Shown here: one piece after another, positions 1 to 14,501 of the stretch | Numbering within the stretch: position 1 is the first letter of the stretch | Layout of the letters: each line of letters starts with the position of its first letter | Source: Thamnaconus septentrionalis | Lineage: Eukaryota > Chordata > Actinopteri > Tetraodontiformes > Monacanthidae | Assembly (NCBI GenBank): GCA_009823395.1 | Contig: CM020502.1 | Coordinates: forward strand, 24,077,444 to 24,141,443 | Reading direction: 5' to 3' | DNA: 64,000 nucleotides | Notes under the pieces: model-generated | The model's database searches: none | Told to the model about the DNA's origin: nothing | The model's input: the letters and a program-made list of their open reading frames with translations, nothing else | Made by a program: the position numbers and the translations under genes

Positions 1-3000
1 GCCGGCAGAATAAAGGACAATATTTAGAAGTTTGCCCAGAGTTTGCAACAGGCATTTATAGAGTGTGAGAGGTCCCAGAGGCCAAGCCACCGCCGCCGTC
101 CACAATAGCTTCCCTGTTGCCTCTTATCAAATTAAAAGGACAACAACCGAGGCTTTGTGTTCATTTTTTGGGGGCAAAACAAAAAAGAGAAAACAAATGC
201 CCAAAATACCTTTTTTCCCCCTTCAGTGATGTTGTTACTGTTACAGAGCTGTGCCCTGTTTTTTTTTTTGACTGAGAGATTTTGGCAGATGACTCTGATG
301 ACTCTGGGGTCTGCGGCTCTCTAAGGTGGGAGATGCAGTGACTCTCTGAAGGAGTCGGGTTTCCTTGACTAAACACCACCAGGCACACTCGCAGCTGTGC
401 CGAGACTTCGGTGCAGCGCTGTATTTCGCTGCCACTGCCGTCGCTTCGTTCTAAACTGGTTAAAAAAATTATCCTGAGTCAACTTGGTCCGCGCCTCCAC
501 CACCACCACCCTCTCCAATGAACACACAGCCAACACAAACAGGCTGCTTGAAAAAGGAATGGAAACTGTCGGCTGTCTAAACATTTACTGCTTCGTGTTT
601 TAAATGCTTGCGGCTCATAATCTGCTCGGATCCCCTTCCCTTATTAGCAATTAGGCTAATGCCTGTGCCTGTGCCTGTGCATGAGGGCTTCGGCGGGTCC
701 ATTGGTGTGAGTTTGGTTGGGACCTGTGACCGTGTGGGCGCACGTGCGGCAGCCGCCACAGACGCCTGAGTCTGGTCTCGAATGAAGTGTGAAATCGTTA
801 AATTAAGTGTGAAATTTGTGAAAGTCCCACATTAAGCCAAATTCCATTTGTCACTGCTTAATAACAATAATAAGTCTCTGACCCGTCAAGGAAGTCCCCA
901 CACATGAGAAAAATCCATCCTTTGCTCCTTTTTGCATGTTTTGCAAGAGTGCTTTATTTGTGTCCTTCTGAAATGAGCTTTAAAACTCTACAATCCAGTG
1001 TGAACTTTATCGTCAGTCGTCTTTGTCTTGGGGATGACCGGCATTCAAGACGGCTGTGGTGCCTCCCTCCACAGGCCGACTGCCTGTACACCGGTGGCGA
1101 GATGCGGTGCTCAGGTATGCAAAGAGCCCTGAAGACTGTGATGGATTTGTGAGCGATAGGGAGGGGAAGCGTGTCGGCCCTGATGGCAGATAAGACTGCA
1201 GAGGACAAGAAGAAGAGAGGGAATCTCCCCCAGAATTTCAGGTTGCTGCTCGGGGGCTCTGACCGTAACGCTGCATCTTCCTCTTCCGCCTTCGCCTTCC
1301 CTCTCTTGTCATGTGTCAGTAACCCAGCTGTGAGCTGCAGAGAGAGGAAGCGCGAGATGTTCGCACTTCCTCATATGCAAAAAAAACAAAGCAAAACCCC
1401 AAAAAAAAGTTGTGGGACTTTCTTCCGCGCAATGTGTGTGCTTGCCAGTTTTGCGCCTTTCTTTCTTTTCTCTCTCACTTTGTAAAGTGAGGTCACGCCA
1501 CCCCGGCTCTGAAGGTCATTAGTATTGATTTCAGCGGAGGGATTAAGCGTCACGTGACGACCCTGTTATTCAGATTTTTTTTCTCTTTGCGTGCACGGTC
1601 CGGAAAAGACTGCTGCGTAAATCTTCCTCTGAAGGCTTTGAAGCTCTGAAGTTTGGTTTGAGCGTGTAACCGTCCGTTCAGGGTGGGAAGATCAACTGAG
1701 CTTCTTCTACTTTGTGTTTATTTAGAGAAAAAGAAAGAAGAAGTCGGCTAAATAGCGAACCCGGTGCTCTCCGCTGTGTGTTTTCTCTTTAAAATTGTGC
1801 AACTCAAAGAGCTGGAAGTCCTCAAAGTGTCTTGGCACCCACTTTTTTTCCCCTTTTGCGCCTTCTATTGCAGAATGCTTATGCAGAGACGCTTTCACGA
1901 GAGCGTGTATGCGGCGATAAGCACTTCAGCATATACAGCGCTGTGTCAGTGGCTGGCAGAAGTGAGTGTAGAGCCGCGCCCGCAGCCAATGTGGGCATCG
2001 TGTTTGTTGCTTGTGCCCGCAAGGTGAGTCGGGGACGGTGAAGGCACCGGCAGGATGTGCGAGGACTCGCACGGTGAGACCGGGTGACATAACTTGTCCT
2101 CTTGGAGATGTAGCACGTTTTCCTTTTCTTCCCAGTTGGGTTCACTCCTTCCTGTCCTGCAATCCATCCCTGCTCGTGTCACTATTACTCACTCTGCTTC
2201 TCGCCCCGCCCCGTCTGCAAGTTCCGTGTTCAAAATGTCCTTCCACCAAAGTGTTTGCCACCTCTGGTCCGTCGCTGAAATCCCCAGTGACGTAAAAAGT
2301 CCAACCTCAGCTTTGTTTGCTTGCTCTGCTCTGCCCTCTGTGATGTCACAAAGGGCACCAGCACCCTAGCAAAAACTCCCCAGTATCAGCCTGCAACACC
2401 GTCAGGCAGCTGCTCCGTCAACCATCGCCGTGTCTCAAGGTCACTAAAGCACGATTTCGTGAGGGAGGCTGTAAACGGAGGGCTAACTGTGTTGATGTGC
2501 TGGAAGTGCAGCCTGGAGCACAAAGTCCCAAACAAAAGCAAAGGTGACAACAACCGCAGAGGATATTTTTTTTTTTTTTTTTGGTCAGCATTGTTCTCAA
2601 GAAGCCTTAAACCAAAGCTGCACTGAATGCAAATTGCCCGATTAACCAAAGAGGGTTATTGTCCTTCTGTGCTTTATAATTATTATTTTTTTTCTCTCTC
2701 CGGAAACTACAAAACAATGCTGTCATTGTGGGGAACAAGTCACTTCCTGGAAACTCAGAGGTGCAATTGGCCGATCAGCGCAAAGGGGATTGGGTCACGT
2801 TGTTTTCCGGCTGAAAATGACAAATCTGGGATCAGATGGACAGTTTTAACTTCCCCAAGCTGATTAGCGCTGCCGTGATGGATTGAAATTCTGGGTCCGG
2901 CTTATGCAGCGCCAGTCTTTATTAAGTGCTCCCAAGAGGCTCGGAAATGTGAAAATGAATAAACATAAACAAAACATACCGGTGCAACAAGTGGAACGGT

Positions 3001-3156
3001 GTGATCTAAACTGAGGCGTGTTTCGCGTGAAAGTCAAAACACACACGCCGTCTTTTCTTCAAGCATGCTTTGTGTATTTAGTCAGAGCAATTTTACGTTA
3101 AAATTACAGGTTTAACTGTTGCTGAGTTGCATGTGAGGTGGTCTTTTGTTACATTC

Positions 3157-3158
<2 letters not shown>

Positions 3159-3201
<43 letters not shown>
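3159..3201. repeat. (TG)n microsatellite
   Basis: Perfect GT repeat of about 21 units. Confidence 0.96.
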
Positions 3202-3202
<1 letters not shown>

Positions 3203-4245
3203 TTGGGGAGGGGGGCTCCCTGGTTTCTTGCTATCCTGCATTCCAATGATGGGATGTCACTCTTCAGTGGGAGGTGGTCGGGGGTGCGTTATGATGGGAA
3301 GGGATCCTCACAGAATACCACCAGTGTGTGTGTGTGTGTGCGTGCGCGTTGTCTTGAACATCTTGGCCTTCTCTTTTACAATTGAGCCCATGATAAACCG
3401 TTCAAATTGCTGGCACTCGACTCCTCCGGTGCTCCTCAGTGGACGTCCTGCAGCCTGAATTCGTCATTCGTTGATTTCGTGAGTTGTTGCTGATCAAACT
3501 AGCACCTCACCATTTAAAATTAAAATGTATAGCTCTTAACAAATGCAGTGCACGTTCAGAAACCAAGACTGAAAGACACAGTTTTGCTTTTGACAATGTG
3601 ACACGAATGTCTATATTAAGAAAAAAACAAAAAAAAATAAAATAACAGGAAACAATTGAAGCTCTGAAAGAAAAGCAACCGACAGGAAGACGGGGTGTTT
3701 TTGGGTTGATCAGGTTCTTTTTTTTTTCATCTGAAAATAGAACTGAAGAACAGAGCTCATCACACCAACACTTTGTTCCTGGTGTCTGTTTGTCTCGTCT
3801 GCTCTTTTGTGTGTGTGTGAGAGAGAAAGAGAGAGTGTTAGGGAAGCAGATAGGAATAGAGGGGGGAGAGGGAGAGAGAAGGGATTTTTCCCGTCACGTT
3901 TTGTCTTTTTTTCTCTTCTATTTATAGCAGCAGAAGCAGCCGAGTGTCATCTGCTGAGCCATAACTGGAGCAGAAACGAGTTGGGGGGGTGGACAGGAGG
4001 ACATGCATGTGTCCTTCCCGTCTGTGCTCGTGGGTGTTTTGTTGACCCCCAAAATAATTTTGTGTTAATGTTTTTTTTTTAGCTGCAAATAAGAGGAACA
4101 ATTTACATGAAATGCTGCTTGCAAAAGTTCTGAGCACGCTGCTTTCTGGAGATCTGCATAGTTTCTCAGAGTCTGTGGATTCCGGACTAAAAACTGAATA
4201 AATAAATCTGAAAATTGGTACACTGCAGCTTTGGGCCTGTTCATA

Positions 4246-4949
4246 CACCACCAGTCAAAAGTTTGGACACATCTTCTCATGCAACTTTTTTTTTTTTCTT
4301 TCTTTCCAACTTTCTACACTGCAGATAGATACTGAAGACATCAAATATATGAGCACGATATATGTAGTGATGCAGCAAAGAAAAACACGTTAAATAACTC
4401 TAAATATGCTTTTTATAGCGAAACAGCCAGAGGACAATGAACAATTATCGAGCGCTGATGGAACGTGATCGAAAACTTTTGCATCAGTATTTGATATACG
4501 CCACGACTGGCGCGATATTATGATTTAGCGCACGTTACGCTCAACGTCAGGTAAAAAAGGTGGTGATGTCCCGGGTGTCCCAATTCCATCGCAAGCCGAT
4601 CGGAGCCGATTATTACCCTAGTCGCTTGCCGGGTTGTTTGACCCGTTTTGTCGCGGAACAGCGCGGCTCAGCGAGCAGATTCCACTGCCACCAAATGGCG
4701 ATTTGTAGCGGGACATCACCACGTTTTTTGGCCAGTGGAATTGGGGCTTTAGAAAGGTGGCTATTTTGAAGAATTTAAATATAAAACGTGTTTGAGTTAT
4801 TTTACACTTTTATTTTTTCCTCCATAATTCCATGTGTGTTCATACGTAGTTTTGATGCCCTCAGTGAGAAACTCCAACGTCAATAGTCATGAGAATGAAC
4901 GGAAAGACATTAAATTCGTAGGCTGTTTCCAAACTTTTGACTGGCGGTG
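4246..4949. mobile_element. Tc1/mariner-type non-autonomous element (704 bases)
   Basis: The left end CACCACCAGTCAAAAGTTTG and the right end (its reverse complement with one or two differences) are flanked on both sides by TA, the Tc1/mariner target duplication. No transposase frame is present. Inside, ggtgatgtcccg near 4561 and cgggacatcacc near 4709 form a second inverted pair, suggesting a nested element. Confidence 0.88.
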
Positions 4950-6133
4950 TAATTGCCTCTTATTCTGAAGAAACCGCTACGTAGCTTGTAAAGAGTTGAA
5001 GAAGCGAGCTGCTCATCTCAGCAGCCCCGTCCTTCCCATCAGCGCCGGGGATCGACGGGAAGAGGAGGAAGTGAATCGCGCTCCCCCCCAAAAAAAACGC
5101 ACCGCACGGCGTGGTCAGTGCGGCGAGAGGTTCAGCCCCCCCACCCCTACACCCCCAGTGGAGAAGTCAATCCCTCACAGACCACAGGCCTGTGTGATGT
5201 AATCGCAGCGGAGCGCGCGGTCACATGGACGGTATGCGGCGCTCGGCGTCGAATCTGACGGGAAAGCCCCGTCTGCCCCCTCTCCTCCTCAACCCCTCGC
5301 TTTTTTTTTTTTTTTTCCACTTTAAGCTGCTGGTGCGAGGACGTACAGCTGCAGCCGCCATCTGCCCACAGGGCGATTTGTGCAATTAACCATGAAGCCG
5401 TCAGACGCGGGTCAGCCGCCGCTTGCCAACTCTTCCACTGCTTCACGTGTCGCCTCCAGTGTCCCGGACGAGTCGGCTGTTTGACACTGAAGCAGCCTGG
5501 TTTATTTAATATGGCAGATTCAGCTGATAGCAGTTTTTTTTTTTTTTTTCAACGGTTCTCTCTTTACAAAAACACAGGTTGTTTGAATGAAGGCGGGGAA
5601 GAAAAATAAATCCCTTTTTAATCAGTGTTTTGAGATGATGTGACAAGATGTGGGAACCTCGCCCGCCATTGCTCTTATCTCAGGCATAAAAGGTCAAGTG
5701 TGGGACCTTTCCCGTCCCGTCCGTGTTTCCTTTTAAGGTAACTTCCTTGTTTTCACAACCTCTGCAGCCCAAAAAAAAATATATTAAAAATGAAAGCGTC
5801 TCCGTGACGGTGATTGCGGTTGATTCAGACGCAGGCGACGTTGCTGCAGAATCCAATCGACTGCGGGACGGACCTCTGATGAAACTTTCTTGACGTCTTT
5901 CTCATGTTGGTACCCGTCAACAACTGGAGTGTGTGGTCTTGTGTCGCAACACAATACTGCCCCGCAAGTCCAAACGATCCCAATAAAGTTTCTGTTCCTG
6001 ATGTTACAAGCTGGGGTGACGACGGACTTCTTATCTTGCAAATAAATCAGATTCTTTGGTGTGGCCACTGAGTGAGCCGTGGTCCCACCCGTCTTTCATT
6101 ACCAGTCAAACGTGTGCAGCGACACACACACGT

Positions 6134-6134
<1 letters not shown>

Positions 6135-6165
<31 letters not shown>
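6135..6165. repeat. (CA)n microsatellite
   Basis: Perfect CA repeat of about 15 units, with a shorter GT run 95 bases downstream in the opposite sense. Confidence 0.95.
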
Positions 6166-6168
<3 letters not shown>

Positions 6169-8874
6169 TGCTCTCACAAATTACAACAAGGGCGGAGTTG
6201 ACGGCTGGGTCACCTCTGTTTGTTTACCACCGCCCTCCCATTGTGCGCATGGTGTGAGTGTGTGTGTGTGTGTGTTTGTGTGGGTCGTGTCGCGTCGCCT
6301 CCTCATTGTGTCGTACGTGACAAACAGCTCGTTGTGTTCGCGAAGAAATGAAGACACATCAGCCCAGGTGATGGACACAGTCCCACCGTTTGCAGGAGCT
6401 GAATGAAATTCCAGCCTGTCATCTGTCACCTCGTCCTGTTTTGCTCACTAAAGTGTCAGAACGCTGCACCGGACCCCGACGCTGCTGCCTCGCCGGCCAC
6501 GCCCCTTTTTATTGGACGGACGCCTGCGTCTTTGATTGGATGGACGGCCGCGTCTTTCTCTGGAGAGCACACAGCGGGGGCCAGCCTGATTGTTTGGCTT
6601 CGGCGTGCAGGAGAGTCTTCCGGCGAGCAGAGTTGTGCACGGCGCTCCAATGGGGCCTCAAGGTTTTTCACGCAGCTGCTGAACAGGGACAGAGAGGGGA
6701 GAAATGAGTCCCGTTCACATTGAAACGGAGATCGATGAGTTGGCAGAGGAAAGACGAGACGGAGGAAACATTCCTGGATGGATGTAAAGAGGAAGAGATG
6801 GTGAGGGACAGCCAATGGATCACGCGGAGCTGCTCAGGTGGCCAATCAGGTGGCAACTCGGCGTGGAGAAGAAGACGACGAAGAAGAAGAAGTCGTGCTG
6901 TGTCACTCGCCACCAAGAGAAGTGAAGCTGCACTTAGGCTTCAATGTGAGTCACTGAGCTGCAGTCTAACTCGGTGTCGACCGTCTATTTCTGTGTGTGC
7001 ATGTGTGTGCGTGTCGTCTGACACGCATAGCTGTTTGTACAAGAACGGGTTTGTGTGTTTGCGTTTCTTTTTTGCGGGTTGCTCAATGAAGGTCGTCTTC
7101 CCTTTTAAATGCTCAGTTGTTTGTTGATTTGCTTTTCAAATTCAATAGCCGCACTTTTAGTTTATGTTTGTGCGAGCTGATCAGGAAAAGATCTTTGGTC
7201 TCTGTATCTCTGCATGTCAAATTTGACGTCACCTGACAGTTTGTTTAAATTAGCAGTTGTGGGGTTCGCACTCGCTACGTAAACGCTCGCGAGCCTCGTG
7301 TGAAATACGCAATTTGTAGCCAGATGCTCGACACAAACTGGCACTGCACCACGGGCCAGTCTGGACGCTGCTGGGCCGTTTCAGTTGGATTATATTCATT
7401 TCTAAGTAAAATGTCAACACCGCTGAAAGTTTGACTGTGTATTTACTCCATCTCGCCGTGTCCACAGAAGATGATGGTTTGTTGTTTTGGTTTGTGTTTG
7501 TGTGTTTTATTTTCTTTTTTCTTTTTTTTACCATTCCTGTGGAACTATGTTTCAACGGAGCTCGGCTCAGAATTCCTCTTAAGGATCTTCCAGCACATTT
7601 TAGGGAGGATTTTACTCCTAAATCTGTAAAAGGCTTCCACCTCCTCTGCTGCTGCTGCTGCTGCTGGGATTGTCCTTAATAAGCCCAAACAATAACTCTT
7701 GTTTCGGCTCAGTAGCTCGAGGCGGCCGGCTAGTGGGCGGAGCATGGCGGGAGGTACATCCAGACGGGTCAGAATCTCGGCCACTGGGAGAGAAAAGCCA
7801 AGCAGGGAGATGTGTGCAGAGGTTTAGGTCTACTGAAAATGTCAACAGCTGGTTGTAAACATTCAAGATTCTTTTGCTGCATCCTTGATTTTAAAAATCC
7901 ATCAGTGGGTTTTCACATCTTGCCAGTCCCTCGTTGGGTTTACCTCTCTTTCACCACCGTGAAATCCGCCTGCTATGATCTGTTTTGTTGTTATTGGGCA
8001 ACAGCTGATTGTGTGTTATTTTTCTGTGTGTGTGTTTCGGAGGGTGGAAACGGGCATGTAAGCATCCTCAACAGCGCTGGCCGTCGTCCAAGCCAAACTC
8101 ATGCCGTCACCCTGCCTGGCTTGATACCACTTTGATACGTCGCATTCATCACGGTCGTTTTTTCTTGTCGCCTCGCGTGGGGCTCTCCGTTGCCGAGCCA
8201 CTTTTGAATTTAAGCCTCCCTTGTTTTCCAAACTATTTTTAGCCTCCGTGCTTCTAATATGTATTTTTTATTATTGTTTTTCCATGAGCCAAAAACAGGT
8301 TTTGCTAGACAGCTTTTTTCCTTTTTTTGTTTGAGAACGTCATCCCATGTAGCTGCAAAGCCTTCTGTAACACCACGGCCTGGGTTTGCACATCGCAACC
8401 TGAGCCTACTGGTACTGGTTTGGAATTTGAAATGATGTTCTTATTTAGACTGGGTTCAACCAAGCTCCATTGAAACGCATGAACAAATTAAATCACTTGT
8501 GATGCTGTCTTGGTCTCTACTGGGTTCGGGACTGTAAAACTGAAGGACTGTCAGATCTGGGCTGTCAAATTCCTCTTCTTGGGAAAACATGCACTCGACC
8601 TCTCGGCCTGGATGAGGTCGACTGTTAAACACGAGACAATTCAGCGTGTGTCTGCGCTCCTCCGAGCTTGGCCAGGTGCATCTCTCTCCCGCTCCGTCGC
8701 TCCATCCGTGGTTTTTGCTGTGTCCCTGCGCCCGTCCTCCAGACAACCGCAGTGTGACCCTGCTATTTTCTCAGTCTGGTGCACAATCTTTCCCTCCATC
8801 CCTCCGGTTTTTCTCGCTCCCCTCTCTCTGTCTCTCTCTCTCACAGCCGGCCGGCTCTGCTGTTTGCGGATTCC

Positions 8875-8960
8875 TCCCTCCTCTCCTCTGCTCTCCTCTC
8901 CTCCTCTCTCCTCTCCTCTCCCGTCCTCTCCCCTCCTCTCCTCTCCTCTCCTCTCATCTC
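8875..8960. repeat. (CTCTC)n pyrimidine tract
   Basis: A dense CTCTC/CTCCT repeat within a larger pyrimidine-rich zone (about 8690-9110). It gives long but meaningless open frames in all three + frames. Confidence 0.93.
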
Positions 8961-9561
8961 CTCACCGTGCTCCTTTTTTGTCCGTCGCTCCTCTCCTCTG
9001 TCTTCCCCTTGCGCTTCCTGCCGTCTGCTCCCCGTGTTATGCCGTTTGTCTCCGAACCTTCTCTCCTGTCCCTTTCTCTCTCTCGCTGGCTATTTTTTCT
9101 TCTCTCTATCCGTCTATAAATAGCAGCCTCGTGGGCCGGAGGTGTTAGCAACAGCGGTGCATGATTCATATTTTTTTGGGCTCTGCTTTTTTTATTTACC
9201 TTCAATGGGCTGAATAGCATTCTTCCCTTCTCTCTCCCTCTTTCCTCCTTCCCTCTCCTGTCTCTCCTCGTTCCATTTCCTGCTTGAGGGCATCTGGATC
9301 GCATTCTTACATCTCTCACCTCGGGAAACAGGGCTGTAGCCACAAACAGTGACCCCCCCCTAGTTAGATTGTTTCACTCAGCATTGATGTTATCAATTTT
9401 ACGAAGACGACATTGTTTTTTTAACAAGATGTGTTGGTGAACTTCAGAGAGATGAGATGAGAGGAGGGTCTGAGGCTCCATCTTCTTACTTCACATTTCA
9501 CAAAGTCTCTGCCCACCGTGCACACTGTTGCTGAGTTGCTTCCCTCTGAAGCACATTGAGC

Positions 9562-9563
<2 letters not shown>

Positions 9564-9623
<60 letters not shown>

Positions 9624-9652
9624 GTCTCTGTCTCTCTCTCTCTCGCTCTCTC
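9564..9652. repeat. (TC)n microsatellite, interrupted
   Basis: About 45 TC units with a few substitutions near the 3' end. Confidence 0.96.
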
Positions 9653-11959
9653 AGCCTCCCATTATCATCCTTGGCAGTTTAAAGTTTCAGTATCAGACCA
9701 GACGAATCAGCCGGCTGTGCAGCAGAGGAGAACAATTTCTCCGAAAAGGCAGTTTTGCAAAGAAGCTCCGAGTCCCTCAGCAGTTTTGCACAGTCAGAGG
9801 CTTTTTTTTTTTTCGCGACACACTCCGTCACTTTGCACTCGCTTACTGTCCCGCAACACCTTTGCAAAAATCCCCACTGTATATTTTTATAGTGACTATT
9901 TGAATGCAGACGGTATAAAAAGGCATCGACAGATCCAGCACAGCAGTCCGTGCGTTTGTATATACTGGTGTGCACCGACTGTACTCTCTATACTCGAGAC
10001 ACTGCAAGTGCTAAATTGAGGAAAGTTGGCATCTTCAAAGTGTGTCCAAATGGGAGACAATTGGCTCTGATGTTCACAATTGTGGAAGATGCTATTTGAA
10101 ATCAAAAGCCATTTGGCTGAATGACCCTGCGTGAGAATTCAGCAACATGCAGAGAAGATTCAAAGCAGTTCCAGTTTCGTGTGGCGTGTGTGGTGTGTCC
10201 ATGGACACGCCACTGGACGCAATCAGCAGGCTTGTTTTTTTTTTTTTTTTTTTTCAACATTTTCAAATCAAACACATTTTGCGTTTTATGAGCTAAGTCC
10301 TCATCCTCCCATCCTGTGAAAGAGGGAAGAAGAATTAGACTGCCGTGCAGTGGTGGGGAGGGCCTCAAGGTCACATCTGGGGTCAGCGTTTGGATCACTT
10401 GAAGGGTCTATCGGGGGGTCGAGACCCTCGCAACGATGACGGATTAACAGAGACAAGCGGACACAGGAGAATAAAGGGCTGAAGAGGAGGAGGAGGAGGA
10501 GAAGGAGGAGGAGGAGAAGTGCTGCGTGAATCATATGCTGACTACACAGGATGTGAGCACGCTGATCTCACCAGCACTTCTGTCGCACTCATACGCGCCG
10601 GGGATGTGTGCGGTATGCTGGCGCGCATGCCGTTCCTCCGTCACGCTCATTTTACGAGGCTTTTCTACCCTGAAGTGCACCATGTTGATGTTGTTGCTCT
10701 TCAGGTGTTTTTTTTCCTCCTCTCAGTTTACTCATGTGTGCAGCAACCGTTACAACCAGAGCCCAGTCCTGAACCGCACGTGCACTGTCACTCTCACTCT
10801 CGCTCACTGCTGTCACACGCTTCAGTTTAACCTTACCATTTCCTGGCGCGTCGATCTCGAAATGAGCCGCCGCAACCAGGAGTTGCTGGGTCACATTTGT
10901 GCAATTAGAGCTCAGCTGAGTGTGAAAAAAATGAAAAAATCCCCACAACCACATCACCAACCAAACATATTATAAAATGACAATGTTTAGCCTAATAATG
11001 GCAATCTCTTAATTTATTTATACTCACTCAGTGTAAAATCTGGGCCTGTTTACATGCACATAAAGCTGATATCCCGGGAGGAATTGAGGAAAGGAAAACA
11101 GGCTCACATTCTTTTAAAGCACATTCACTCCACAATGGAATGTTCCGATTTTTTTCAACTAATGAAGTCAAATTGGATAATTTCTCTGCTCTAATGAACA
11201 CTTTTGCTTCACCACCTCACAAAACCGTCCTCCTCCTGCAGCTCTCGGCAGCCTCCCCCTTTCAGTTTCTTGAAACGTACCTGCAGCCAACTCAATGGTC
11301 CGTTGCGTGAATGCACCCACGGTCACATCGTTAACTTTTGACAGCAGTGTTAATTGATTTCAATCCCGTAAATCCAGATAACAACAGCGTGCGGTGGAGT
11401 CACGGTAGCAGCTGCCAGCGAACCCTTCCAGCGCTCCTCGACTGGCGCACCAGCGAAGATTTAAGAGCATCGGCGACGCGCCTTCACGCTGGCAAGCACG
11501 CATATAAATCATAATTTCCTCGTGATCACAAGCATGTCATGTGATCCTCTGCGTCAAAGAAGTTGAGCCTGGTGTGCAGTGCGTCATCATGTTGTTGGTG
11601 TCGGCGGAAATGGACGGGCGGATTGGGCGGTGATAGAAAATGCCTGGGTGGATGCAAACAGAGGGCTAAACGCGAGTGCATTGATCGCCCAGGATGAGAA
11701 ACAAAGACCTGAAGAATTAGCTTCAGGGCGGCAAACGACTGCAGCGGCACTCACTCTCTGAAATGCAGCCCTCGCTTATCTTGCCTGTGGTTTGGACCCG
11801 AATGAATCAGAGTCGCTGACAGCCGCCGCTTCCCTGCGAACAGCCGCTCGAACAGGCTGACGATCAAAAAGAAAACCGACCAAAAAAACCCAAATGCAGC
11901 CGTTGATGCAAACATCCTGTGAGAGCAGAACTTCCTTCAGCACCATGCCCATAAATGGC

Positions 11960-11992
<33 letters not shown>
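11960..11992. repeat. (TG)n microsatellite
   Basis: Perfect GT repeat of about 16 units. Confidence 0.95.
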
Positions 11993-11993
<1 letters not shown>

Positions 11994-12159
11994 TTCTGTC
12001 CTACCTGCTGCCTCCCTGTTTTTGTGCCTCCCTCAACCCCCATAAACCTCCAGCAGCTTTGATGTAACACATGTTTGCACGTGATTCTGTCTGTTTTTAT
12101 TTGCCGGCCTCGAGCGTCGTCAGGGAGGCCTGGCACTCTGTTGACCTTACCCAGTCCTA

Positions 12160-12160
<1 letters not shown>

Positions 12161-12208
<48 letters not shown>

Positions 12209-12210
12209 TG
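12161..12210. repeat. (TGCC)n tetranucleotide repeat
   Basis: About 12 units of TGCC, then a single TGTC/TG transition. A (TG) run follows at about 12265-12289. Confidence 0.95.
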
Positions 12211-13308
12211 TTTGCTGGGCCTCTCTCTGCCAAACAGGTTCCTTAAAAGCTTCACTGTCTCTGCTGTGTGTGTGTGTGTGTGTGTGTGTTCTGTTCAGAC
12301 TGCCAAGGCACAGCGCAGGGCTTCCTCAGTGGAACTTTTGCTAATTGGGCAGAAATGAACTGTAGAACTTAAAGATGATGAGGAATATATGCAAGGAAGC
12401 CGTTGCTGCTTCAGCAGCAGCTGCAGCTGCAGCATCCGTCACATGACTGTGTTGCTATTGAGCTGCGGGTCGTTGCTCCTCCGCCACCTGTGACCAGGCT
12501 TGTCCACTGGATGCACAAAATTTGAGTCTGAACTTTCCAGGATGAAAGTTACATAACTTGGTTGCGGCTCCTTTTTCGCTGACACGCCGTTGTGAGCTGA
12601 ATTAATCAGGAGTGAACTGGAACATAAAAACTGCCTGGCTGAGACCAAAACTCCCCCCTTTTCATTTTTTTCACTTTACCCCCCCAGGCAGCCGCAGCTA
12701 CCATACCTACAGTACGAGAAACCGATGAATAGGCCCATGTTGAGTGTCATATTTCTGCGTCATCTTACACTTCATTGTGTGGATATTTTTAAGCTGGGTT
12801 GTGTGAACACAGGCCCGGCAAATCATCTTGTCATCACTCACCGTTTTGCCTTTTTTTGTCTCAGGGGGCGGAAGAAAGTCGAGCGTCTTCATTTTTCCTG
12901 CCCACACAGGTGTTCAATGGGTTTGCGGGCACAAAGAAAGTTTCTGTTCCTGCCACGGTGCGCGTGTCATTCCCGATCCCGTGCGCTCACCTTGACTCGT
13001 GGGGTCTTTGCAGATGTTAATTGCGAGCAGATGTACCGCGGGATTAATTACAGGGCTCCCCGCCCCCAAACCCTTTTCCACGGGTGACAGAGCCGCGCAT
13101 TTCTTGCAATTATGCCACTTCTCTCCCTCGCAGGAGAGTCTGCCAGCTATTAGTGGGAAAGCTTGTGCAGCTGGAACCCGCCAGCCGTTGCAGCCGGCCG
13201 GGTCAGGACAGGTAATGGGCTGCAGGCCGCGGTGTGCAGAGAACTTTAAAGGTCTGGAGCCCTGGTGTGAAATGTAACAGGAGAGCAAGGCAGAGCATGT
13301 GCGTGTGT

Positions 13309-13312
13309 GTGC

Positions 13313-13347
<35 letters not shown>
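13309..13347. repeat. (GT)n microsatellite
   Basis: GT repeat with one GC interruption near its start. Confidence 0.93.
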
Positions 13348-13348
<1 letters not shown>

Positions 13349-14501
13349 CTTGTAGGTCACGGGACACATTGTGCCATGAGCGCCGATGTGTACGCTCACA
13401 AAGTTACGAGCCTGATTTTAATGCAGAGCAAATATTTTGACAGTTTGCGAAGAGAGTGTAACGAAAGGCCGAAAGACAAGAGTGCACTGGATGAACTTCA
13501 ACTGGTTTGGCCATTGGCTGCGGTCGAAATTGAAAAGAAGTAGCCGAGGTTGCGAGGTCGGCGAGCGAGCAGCCCTCGCAACGTCAGCTGCGAGAAAGTG
13601 AGTGAGGACGTCTGCTGGTGAAAGTGGCCCGATTTAACAGTCCCACTCACGCCTCCATCGTTATCTTTGTCTGACGAGTCAGAAAGTGGTGGTTATTCTT
13701 AGTTATTATTAGTGGTGGTTATTCTGCATCTACATTATTCAGTCCTTGATGATGTCATTACATTTTAACGAGAGAGAGCGAGAACCAGGCTCACTTGTGG
13801 AGTCGTACAATTCATCTTTTGTCTGAGCTGACGGCTCATTATGGGCTGGTGGTGTCTTCTCCAGCCTCCCCTCTTTAAACTCCTCTCTGCTCTCGCTCCT
13901 CCTCCTCCACCTCCACTTTAACAGGCCATTAAACCATTTGCTCTGTCACTTCTCACTTCACCTCCTCCTATTTTTACTCCTGGACCAGTTCTCTTTTTAA
14001 TTTTATGCCCTGATATTTCTCAGGTACTAAAATGTCTTTCTTAGAATACCGCGTTCAACAAGCACAAATTAGTTCCCACTGAATTGAACGGGCGCTCATT
14101 ATCTGGTTCGCGCTGCAAAGTGGAACTAACCGCTGTTTCTCTGAAGCTGACAGTGTAGGCGGCCAAGGGGTGAGACATTTGTCAAGTGGTTGGGACTGAA
14201 ATGCGTATCGCTGCCGAGACTGCAGGGCCACATGTACTTAAATGTGCAAAGAATGCAATAAAAAGAAAAGAAAATACAGCCCGCGATATCTGAAGCTGAG
14301 GCATGTTGGACGTCCACTATTTTGCGTTTTAGGTTTTGTTAACTTGACTAGTAATAATTTATTTTCAACCTCAGTCTCAAGATTTCCGTATTTAGATGGA
14401 AAAAGTTCACGAGCAGTTCCAAAACCAATTTGATGAATCATTTTGGTCATCAATGGACTGATACAGTGTGTTGTCGCAGGCCTGCTGCTCGACCTGGGTT
14501 C

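Noticed and set aside
7545..7866. Minus-strand frames of about 80 codons near 7545-7866
   Set aside because: They overlap each other, cross a GCT repeat, and show no conserved motif or splice context.
8510..9148. Overlapping 114-212 codon frames in the pyrimidine-rich zone
   Set aside because: They come from (CTCTC)n repeats lacking stop codons in several frames at once. The translation is Ser/Leu/Pro noise.
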